Shown piece by piece: positions 43,329 through 49,227 of a DNA stretch of 49,227 nt. Numbering within the stretch: position 1 is the first letter of the stretch; each line of letters starts with the position of its first letter. Source of the DNA: Bacteroidia bacterium (lineage in GTDB: Bacteria > Bacteroidota > Bacteroidia > UKL13-3); assembly GCA_020049855.1 (NCBI GenBank), contig JAGVLJ010000010.1:1-49227 (forward strand). The letters are read 5' to 3'. The notes beneath the pieces were generated by a model that had not been told where the DNA came from, ran no database searches, and worked only from the letters and a program-made list of their open reading frames with translations. The position numbers and the translations under genes are program-made.

Positions 43329-44660
43329 TCACCCTTCCTCCTCCGAACGCTCAATCAAAGCGGGAGGTAAATTTTTTGAAGTAATGGCACCCATTTTCTT
43401 CAGTTCCTGCACCCGGTTCACTAAATTACCTCTACCCTCTGAGAGTTTTTTCATGGCCTCCACATAGGTATTTTTAGAGCCATCCAGTTTTTTGCCCAGA
43501 TCAATCATGTCTTCCACAAAACCATTGAACTTATCATAGAGATCACCTGCCTTGCGTGCAATTTCTACTGCATTTCTGTTATGGTTTTCCTGACGCCAGA
43601 TACTGGCAACGGTTCGCAAGGTAGCCAACAAGGTACTCGGACTCACAATCACAATATTCTTATCAAAGGCATCATTAAACAGCTGTGCATCCTGCTGCAC
43701 CGATAAAGCAAAAGCCGGTTCAATGGGTATAAACAGCAATACAAAATCAAGGCTCCGGATATGGTAGAGGTTCTGGTAATTTTTTTCGCTCAACCCTTTT
43801 ATGTGATTTCGTATAGATAAATTGTGCTCCCGTAAAGCAGCAAGTTTTAAGGTTTCATCTTCGGCCGAATAAAATTTCTCGTACCCCACCAGCGAAACTT
43901 TAGAGTCAATGATAAGTGTTTTTCCCTCGGGCAAATTAATGAGCACATCGGGTTGCAAACGCCTGCCATCTTCCGTAGTAAAACTTTGTTGCACGCTGTA
44001 CTCTCTGTCCTTCATTAACCCCGATTTTTCCAGAATAGTCTCGAGTATAAATTCACCCCAGTTGCCCTGCGTTTTACTGTCACCCTTTAACGCCTTGGTG
44101 AGGTTTTGAGCCTCAGTAGTCATTTTCTGGTTCAGTTCATAAAGCCGGTGTATTTCTGTTTTCAAAGAGGCCTTTTCTTTGTTCTCTGCATCGTAGTTGT
44201 CCTGTACTTTTTTCTCAAAGTCTTTTATTTTTTCACCCAGCGGTTTTAATATCTGATCAATATTCTCCTTGTTCTGCTCCGTAAATTTACGACTCTTTTC
44301 ATCCAGAATTTTATTGGCTAAGTTTTCAAACTCCTTCGTAAATTTTTCCTGCAACTGCTGTAACTCTTCTTTCTGCTCGGCAAGTCGTTTGGTTAGGTTA
44401 GCATAATCTGCATTTGTTTTGGAGAGGTCAGACGACAGTTGCAGTTTTTCTTCGCGCTCCGTTTTCAATTCCGCTTCCCGCCTGGTTAGTTGTTCCGTAA
44501 GCATACGGGTACTTTCTTCACTACGCGAAAGTTGTTGTCTGGTTTGCTGAAGGTCATTCATCTCTTCTTCATTTCCACCAACTCCCTGCCTCGATTTGCT
44601 GATGAAAAAACCCAGTGCTGCACCGATTAACAATCCTATCAATAAAAAAATAATGTCCAT
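43329..44660 (-). CDS. rmuC: RmuC-family DNA recombination protein
   Basis: RmuC limits recombination at inverted repeats and is thought to be a nuclease-like protein. The 443-residue product has one N-terminal membrane helix (IIFLLIGLLIGAALGFFIS), a long coiled coil (about 30-190, with EEKLQLSSDLSKTNADYANL and AEQKEELQQLQEKF) and the RmuC domain: GNWGEFILETILEKSGL, RRLQPDVLINLPEGKTLIID, DSKVSLVGYEKFYSA and LDFVLLFIPIEPAF. It starts 3 bases after the stop of the MFS gene, so both are in one operon with the transporter first. Confidence 0.95.
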   Translation of the reverse strand: MDIIFLLIGLLIGAALGFFISKSRQGVGGNEEEMNDLQQTRQQLSRSEESTRMLTEQLTRREAELKTEREEKLQLSSDLSKTNADYANLTKRLAEQKEELQQLQEKFTKEFENLANKILDEKSRKFTEQNKENIDQILKPLGEKIKDFEKKVQDNYDAENKEKASLKTEIHRLYELNQKMTTEAQNLTKALKGDSKTQGNWGEFILETILEKSGLMKDREYSVQQSFTTEDGRRLQPDVLINLPEGKTLIIDSKVSLVGYEKFYSAEDETLKLAALREHNLSIRNHIKGLSEKNYQNLYHIRSLDFVLLFIPIEPAFALSVQQDAQLFNDAFDKNIVIVSPSTLLATLRTVASIWRQENHNRNAVEIARKAGDLYDKFNGFVEDMIDLGKKLDGSKNTYVEAMKKLSEGRGNLVNRVQELKKMGAITSKNLPPALIERSEEEG

Positions 44661-44663
44661 GTG

Positions 44664-45869
44664 TTATTTACTCCTCCATAATAAAACTGCCGCACTCAAA
44701 GTTCCCGCAGCCGAGGCCACAAAGGTAACCGTTGGGCCGAAATTATGCCAAAGCAATCCGGCTAAAAAACTGGCCGCCAAAAGTAACAAGCTGTTAAAGC
44801 TGCTGTAAAAACCAATGGCTGTTGCGGTGTCTTTGTTGTCGCTTTGGTTAGTTAAAATGGCTTTAGAACTCCCTTCAATAAATGCCGAATACCCACCGTA
44901 AAGGAAAAAGACACCAAACACCTGCCAGTGCGTTTCGGCTAGGGTAATCAAGCCATAGGTAAGTGCAAACAAAAATATCCCTATAAGCAAATTATTTTTT
45001 AGTCCGTACTGATCACCAAGTAAACCTGCCGGATAAGCCAGCAGGGCATACACCAGGTTGTAGAATATATACACGGTGAGGAGTGAAGAATCATCAAATC
45101 CCTTATACTTTAACAACAGCAACAAAAACACATCTGAACTATTAAAAAGGGTAAAAAGCATCAAAGCCGTAACCGTAGTTTTGTATCCTGCCGAAGCCTT
45201 GTTCCAATAACCTAGGTAAGAGAAAAATTTATTCTTACCGAGAGGAGATGCAGTAGCAACCCCCTTTTTCTCTCTAATTATCATGGAAAGAGCTACCGTC
45301 AATAGCCCCGGAATAAATGCCAGCGTAAAAAGTGTTTTATAATCTCCTGGATAAAAACTCAGGTAAGCCAGTGCTACCAAAGGGCCAATGGCTGCACCCA
45401 GAGTATCTAACGCCCGGTGAAAACCAAAAACCTGTCCTTTGTGTTCTGAGGTAGTTTCGTCAGAGAGCATAGCATCGCGGGCACTGGTACGTATACCTTT
45501 GCCTAAACGATCGAGGGTGCGGGCTCCGAAAATCCAGAAGGGAAATGTAAATACAACCATTAAGGGCTTGCTTACTGCGCTTAGTAAATAACCCAATTGT
45601 ACAAAGGGCAAGCGTCTTCCGCTTTGATCACTCCACTTGCCAAAGAAACCTTTGCTTAGTCCGGCTGTTGCCTCGGCAATGCCTTCAAGCAAACCAATCA
45701 GCACCATCGAAAAACCAATTTCTTTCAGGTAGACCGGCATCACCGGGTACAGCATTTCACTGGCCACATCGGTAAAGAGGCTTACAAAGGATAAGATAAG
45801 AATATTGCGGGTAATGAAACGTTTCACTCGCACAAGGTAGAATTTTTTTAGTAAACCCGTATTCCGCAT
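44664..45869 (-). CDS. Major facilitator superfamily transporter
   Basis: A 401-residue membrane transporter with 12 predicted helices. The MFS motif A-like loop between helices 2 and 3 is GKWSDQSGRRLPF, and RLGKGIRTSARDAMLSDET follows helix 4. This resembles multidrug-type or unassigned Bacteroidota MFS proteins. The substrate is unknown. Basic N-terminus (LKKFYLVRVKRFITRN). A plausible minus-strand -7 box TACCTTTG lies at 45980-45973. Downstream rmuC starts 3 bases after its stop. Confidence 0.88.
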   Translation of the reverse strand: MRNTGLLKKFYLVRVKRFITRNILILSFVSLFTDVASEMLYPVMPVYLKEIGFSMVLIGLLEGIAEATAGLSKGFFGKWSDQSGRRLPFVQLGYLLSAVSKPLMVVFTFPFWIFGARTLDRLGKGIRTSARDAMLSDETTSEHKGQVFGFHRALDTLGAAIGPLVALAYLSFYPGDYKTLFTLAFIPGLLTVALSMIIREKKGVATASPLGKNKFFSYLGYWNKASAGYKTTVTALMLFTLFNSSDVFLLLLLKYKGFDDSSLLTVYIFYNLVYALLAYPAGLLGDQYGLKNNLLIGIFLFALTYGLITLAETHWQVFGVFFLYGGYSAFIEGSSKAILTNQSDNKDTATAIGFYSSFNSLLLLAASFLAGLLWHNFGPTVTFVASAAGTLSAAVLLWRSK

Positions 45870-46006
45870 TAGGTAAAAATGCGTTATAGTTTGGGTTTTA
45901 ATTTCTAATGCGTAGTAGTAGATAAAATCAGCCTATGCTGGTACCCAATCTTAAAACAATAGTTCAACCTTTCAAAGGTACTTTTTTTTCACTAACATTC
46001 ACACAG

Positions 46007-46072
46007 GCATAAAACGAGGATAACTTTTTTTCTGCCCTTAAAGGCAGAAAAAAAGTTATCCTCGTTTTATGC
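46007..46072. repeat. 66-bp near-perfect palindrome at the IS3-derivative end
   Basis: Arms 46007-46039 and 46040-46072 are inverted copies with one mismatched pair (46037/46042). The right arm includes the last codons and the TAA of the OrfB remnant, so the left arm is an inverted copy of the element end. The centre contains a small GC hairpin (ctgcc/ggcag) flanked by runs of T and A, which could also act as a terminator in both directions. Confidence 0.9.
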
Positions 46073-46350
46073 AGCTATTGGTATTTCCATTTCTTTATTA
46101 TACATATTATTTGGAGTTTTGTGTTTTAAGTTTTCATGTGGTCTTTTTAAAAATCAAAATAATTATTAATTCCAATTTCTAATTCGGCAACTATATCCTC
46201 TATTGTTTGTTTTTCTTTTATGGCTTCTAAACCAACTTTTGTTTTAAAATCTACGCTGTGATTCCTTTTGCTTGTATTCATCTTTTTTTTTGTTTAAGTT
46301 ATTAATAATTGTCGCTTAAACTACTGTCCGATTTTTGGATACCAGCATAT
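46007..46350 (-). mobile_element. Internally deleted IS3-family element (OrfA start joined to OrfB end)
   Basis: On the minus strand, ATG 46281 encodes 44 residues (MNTSKRNHSVDFKTKVGLEA, then QTIEDIVAELEIG) and stops at 46147. This is the N-terminus of IS3-type OrfA with its helix-turn-helix start. From 46144 to 46067 another frame encodes RPHENLKHKTPNNMYNKEM and stops, the C-terminal tail of IS3 OrfB. The middle (rest of OrfA and most of OrfB, normally about 1 kb) is deleted. The outer sequence (about 46300-46345, ggacagtagtttaagcga on the minus strand) is probably the left end. It cannot move alone but could be moved in trans if ends are intact. Confidence 0.8.
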
Positions 46351-46360
46351 ACCATGAAAT

Positions 46361-46450
46361 CCTAAAATAAACAATATACTGCCGCGCTTTTATACAGCCG
46401 CTGACGGTAGCAATTATACTGCTGCCGAAGAAACTTCTACAAACGAATAA
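46361..46450 (+). pseudogene. 3' stump of an unknown gene
   Basis: A 29-codon open frame reading NPKINNILPRFYTAADGSNY, then TAAEETSTNE and TAA at 46448-46450. It has no start codon and a stop just upstream, but the composition is strongly coding-like. A strong terminator begins 25 bases after its stop. It looks like the C-terminal end of a plus-strand gene whose upstream part was lost next to the IS3 derivative. Family not recognised. Confidence 0.4.
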
Positions 46451-46474
46451 GTTAATAACCCTATATCACCTTTG

Positions 46475-46510
46475 AAAAGGATGGTTCTAACGAGCCATCC
46501 TTTTTTGTTT
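46475..46510 (+). terminator. Rho-independent terminator
   Basis: Arms aaaaggatgg (46475-46484) and ccatcctttt (46495-46504) form a 10-bp stem with a 10-base loop and a T-rich tail on the plus strand. It also lies just beyond the minus-strand gene that ends at 46532 and may stop both. Confidence 0.85.
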
Positions 46511-46531
46511 TTACGAAAATTTAAATCAAAT

Positions 46532-49227
46532 TTACCTGAACAAAGTAATGGTACCTTTTTGATTAAATATTTTTCGGTTCATCCCTTTACCATAAATGGT
46601 GTAGGCATAAACCCCTGCTGGGCAGCTTTTCCCTTTATAGGTTCCGTCCCAACTAAAATCGCAATCCTGGGTTTCAAATAGCTGTTCGCCCCATACGTTA
46701 TAAATTATTAAATGAAATTTATCGACTGCAATTGCCACTACCTTATACGTATCGTTGTTGCCATCATCGTTTGGGCTAAATGCATCGGGTACCCACATCA
46801 ATGATTGATACGGCATACATAATTCGTTGCTGTAGGATACAACTAACGGTTTGTCGTTACGCACCGCTGTTACCCTATAACATTTTTCGCTTGATTGTGG
46901 TTTCCAAAAATCTTCATCCCTAAAAGTAGTTGCAAAGGAAGTACTGTAAATTATTTTAAACGTACCATCTGCTTGCTTCGCTTCTATTTTGTACTCTTTT
47001 ACACCCGTGTTCCAATATTCATATGGAGAGTAGGTGAGCAAGCTGTATTCATTTGCCATCGCTTCACCGGTAAGTAACACAGGTTTTACATAATGCCCAC
47101 TTGCCCCTTGGTTAAGGCAACTATCTGTGGGAGTAATTTTATAATAATTTTCTCCCGACATAGTTTTGCCATTTAACTTATGAAATGCAAACGAGTCAGT
47201 GGTGTAAGCAAGTTCTAAATACATTCCGTTATTCTGACTATGAAGCAACCTATAACCTGATGCCCCGGGATATTTATTCCAAAACAGTGATATCGTACTA
47301 TCTCCGTTTCTTGTTACCAAAGCAATGTCTGCTTTTGATGCAGCCCCAAATCCTTCACGTACCAAAACCACTAAACTGTCACTAGTAATGCAACCTGTGA
47401 TGCCGGTAAGTTTTTGAATAATTTTCCAGCTACCGGGTTTAACAAACGTGTGGGCAAACTGGGGTAGTAGTTGGCTACTCCACGTTAAACTATCTTCAAA
47501 AAAATATTCTTTTTTGCTTACTCCAAAACTAACCGTATCGGTTAGCTGCACATTTAACGGGGCACAGCCATAAAGCGGAGTTGCAGTAAAGCCGGGTTTG
47601 GGTGCAGGAAGAATATATACCGAATTGGTTTTACTTATGCTATCAGAACAAAAGCCATTATCTGCTACTAATTTCACTGAAAAATTGCCACTTTTTTTAT
47701 ACCCATGAGCCGCATGTCCTATGGTATCCGTTACCCCATCGCCAAAATACCAAAGCCATTTCATTCCTTGGGCGGCCATACTATCTGCATGGCTTAGGTT
47801 GGTAAATTGAAATTGTACCCATTGGCAGCCTGTGTCGGTTTTAAAAGTAAAATCGGCTACCGGTGGTTTTACAAAAGTTATGGTATCGGTAAACCATACG
47901 GTGTAGCCGTATTGGGCACTGCCACGTAGTTTTACCAGGTATTTACCCGATTGGGCATACGGGTGTGAAACAATAGCTGAAAAAGGTTGACCAACCAGCG
48001 AATCTCCATCTCCCCAATACCAGTTAAAGGTTTTAAAAAAGGAGGTATCGCTCACGTTTTGAAGTTTTATTGCCCCGCTGCAATCATTGTAATAATAAAA
48101 CGTTAAACGCCTGTATTCATCATATCCACTGGGCAAGCCAATAACATTCATCATATTCCCTACCAACAATCCGTTAGTAATGTATTGGCAACCCAAACCC
48201 AATACATCGGGTTTATTGATTACCGCAAGGTAGCCGGGTGTAGTAGTGAAATAATAGTTAGTACTGTAAATTTTCCCGTCAGGTGCAAGTTCTATATCGC
48301 CTTGACTGCTGCTTGTATAAAAATAATACTGTTGTGCGGGGTTGTAGCGATTCAATTGAATAATCTTAAAAGGAGAAGGTCCTGAAACAAGACCATTAAA
48401 ATAAATGATTGAATCGTTAGGAGAAAAGGCAACCCCAGTTGGTCCACGTCTGTATCCTTTGGTCGAGTCAATGTACAAGGTGGTTGCCAGTTTAATGCCT
48501 TGCTCCCCCGAAATCTGTCCTGTGATGTTATCAAAATTATAAAACCGGGTTTCATACTTAGATGTATCATGCCCTGAACAGCTTATTATTAGTTTTCCGT
48601 CATGAGATGCGCGCAATAGACCTGCCTGGTAACCTGGTTCCGAAAGCTCCCTGTGAAAATATGTATTGTGTCGGGTTAAACCAGAAGCATCGAGTTTATA
48701 TATCAACAAGGTATCCTTAGAATCAGCTACTATCCAAAAGCTATTGTGCTTGTCTATATTCCTAATGGCTGTAATATTGAGTTTTTTACTATCCCTATCA
48801 AACACTATCTGTTTTTTAGTTACATAACCCTGGTTATTGTTGTAAAATGGGTTTACGATAAAGTAACTTAATGGCGTTGTAAATACGTAATACAGGTTAC
48901 CAATAGGCCCCACTGCACACATATGAAGACTACCATTTATTAATCCTGAGGTGGTAAGTGAATCTCCGTTGAGCATTAATTGATGCCGGCTATTATATAC
49001 CTTATTGGGGCTGGCATAAAACAATAAGTTGCCCGTGCTATCACAAACGGTAACACTTGCACCTGGAACGTCAGTTAAATTTGGGTAAATTGCTGATGTA
49101 AATTTTTGAGGAGGTGAGCTTGAAAAATCCAACCCGCTTTGTCTGCCAAAACACCATACATTGTTGTATTGTGCATGGGTATGTACAGTAAAAATAAACA
49201 GGAGTAATATGGTAAATAATGTTTTCA
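46532..49227 (-). CDS. Large surface protein with PKD domains and gliding-motility-associated C-terminal domain (5' end one base outside the window)
   Basis: About 898 residues. The frame runs to the window edge: the last bases read (A)TG AAA ACA TTA TTT on the minus strand, giving a signal peptide [M]KTLFTILLLFIFTVHTHAQ, so only the A of the ATG is missing. The N-terminal half is a beta-propeller-like region (about 30-380: ASHDGKLIISCSGHDTSKYE, VAFSPNDSIIYFNGLV). PKD domains follow with WYWGDGDSL and WLWYFGDGVTDT, each followed by HPYAQSGKYLV / HGYKKSGNFSV, then a weaker third. The C-terminus is the CHU-type gliding domain: VPDAFSPNDDGNNDTY, then IIYNVWGEQLFET and CPAGVYAYTIYGKG. It is probably T9SS-exported and surface-attached. 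Confidence 0.9.
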   Translation of the reverse strand, partial: KTLFTILLLFIFTVHTHAQYNNVWCFGRQSGLDFSSSPPQKFTSAIYPNLTDVPGASVTVCDSTGNLLFYASPNKVYNSRHQLMLNGDSLTTSGLINGSLHMCAVGPIGNLYYVFTTPLSYFIVNPFYNNNQGYVTKKQIVFDRDSKKLNITAIRNIDKHNSFWIVADSKDTLLIYKLDASGLTRHNTYFHRELSEPGYQAGLLRASHDGKLIISCSGHDTSKYETRFYNFDNITGQISGEQGIKLATTLYIDSTKGYRRGPTGVAFSPNDSIIYFNGLVSGPSPFKIIQLNRYNPAQQYYFYTSSSQGDIELAPDGKIYSTNYYFTTTPGYLAVINKPDVLGLGCQYITNGLLVGNMMNVIGLPSGYDEYRRLTFYYYNDCSGAIKLQNVSDTSFFKTFNWYWGDGDSLVGQPFSAIVSHPYAQSGKYLVKLRGSAQYGYTVWFTDTITFVKPPVADFTFKTDTGCQWVQFQFTNLSHADSMAAQGMKWLWYFGDGVTDTIGHAAHGYKKSGNFSVKLVADNGFCSDSISKTNSVYILPAPKPGFTATPLYGCAPLNVQLTDTVSFGVSKKEYFFEDSLTWSSQLLPQFAHTFVKPGSWKIIQKLTGITGCITSDSLVVLVREGFGAASKADIALVTRNGDSTISLFWNKYPGASGYRLLHSQNNGMYLELAYTTDSFAFHKLNGKTMSGENYYKITPTDSCLNQGASGHYVKPVLLTGEAMANEYSLLTYSPYEYWNTGVKEYKIEAKQADGTFKIIYSTSFATTFRDEDFWKPQSSEKCYRVTAVRNDKPLVVSYSNELCMPYQSLMWVPDAFSPNDDGNNDTYKVVAIAVDKFHLIIYNVWGEQLFETQDCDFSWDGTYKGKSCPAGVYAYTIYGKGMNRKIFNQKGTITLFR

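Overview
This window looks like a chromosomal segment of a member of the Bacteroidota, probably from the Chitinophagales/Sphingobacteriales side, although no rRNA gene is present to fix this. The evidence is type IX secretion (T9SS) C-terminal sorting domains, a PorP/SprF-like and a PorZ-like protein, a gliding-type C-terminal domain, a TonB-dependent receptor with a carboxypeptidase-like N-terminal domain, the ileS-dksA-lspA gene order, and repeated promoters of the Bacteroidota form TTG-N19/20-TAnnTTTG in place of the sigma70 consensus. Shine-Dalgarno sequences are mostly absent.

Layout. 1-500: scar of a structured, group II intron-like RNA joined to a dead type I restriction gene (hsdR). 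658-3015: initiator tRNA with promoter and terminator, then the ribosome-assembly GTPases era and der. 3021-3786: three tiny lipoproteins. 3849-7177: S41 protease divergent from a MurNAc/GlcNAc kinase-like gene and murQ (cell-wall sugar recovery). 7182-8101: a membrane-protein locus apparently broken by an IS3-family insertion. 8143-15656: rluD-type pseudouridine synthase, a small outer-membrane-like protein, a beta-lactamase-fold lipoprotein, a decayed gene, a PorP/SprF protein, a GT-C-like membrane protein, hisS. 15715-26629: hutH and hutU (histidine to urocanate to imidazolonepropionate), separated by about 7.8 kb of surface genes. These are a promoter with an operator-like dyad, a tail-fibre-like protein with a C9 tract in its signal peptide, two tandem duplicate lipoproteins and a T9SS trypsin-like protease (17224-21296), then a TonB receptor with a His/Cys-rich partner behind a perfect 34-bp dyad (21358-24275). 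27521-33047: RRM RNA-binding protein, lspA, a DksA-like protein with a long histone-H1-like tail, ileS. 33216-45869: RND/MMPL exporter, porZ, GT-C-like protein, recO, a large T9SS cargo protein with an internal duplication, rmuC and an MFS transporter. 46007-46510: deletion derivative of a second IS3-family element with a 66-bp palindrome, next to a 3' gene stump. 46532-49227: a large PKD/gliding-type surface protein whose start codon lies one base beyond the window.

How the genes work together. Most of the window is housekeeping (translation, ribosome assembly, lipoprotein processing, recombination) with exported surface functions between. T9SS is represented by one machinery component (PorZ-like), a PorP/SprF-like protein and several cargo proteins. 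The most unusual block is 17224-21296. It combines a dyad-flanked promoter, a possible poly-C on/off switch and start/stop-overlapping genes ending in a secreted protease, and it may be a phase-variable surface-protease module. Several genes (3394, 5523, 9198, 14196, 14244, 35573, 40622) have the -7 promoter box 4-12 bases before the start codon, which implies leaderless or nearly leaderless transcripts and fixes the start choices.
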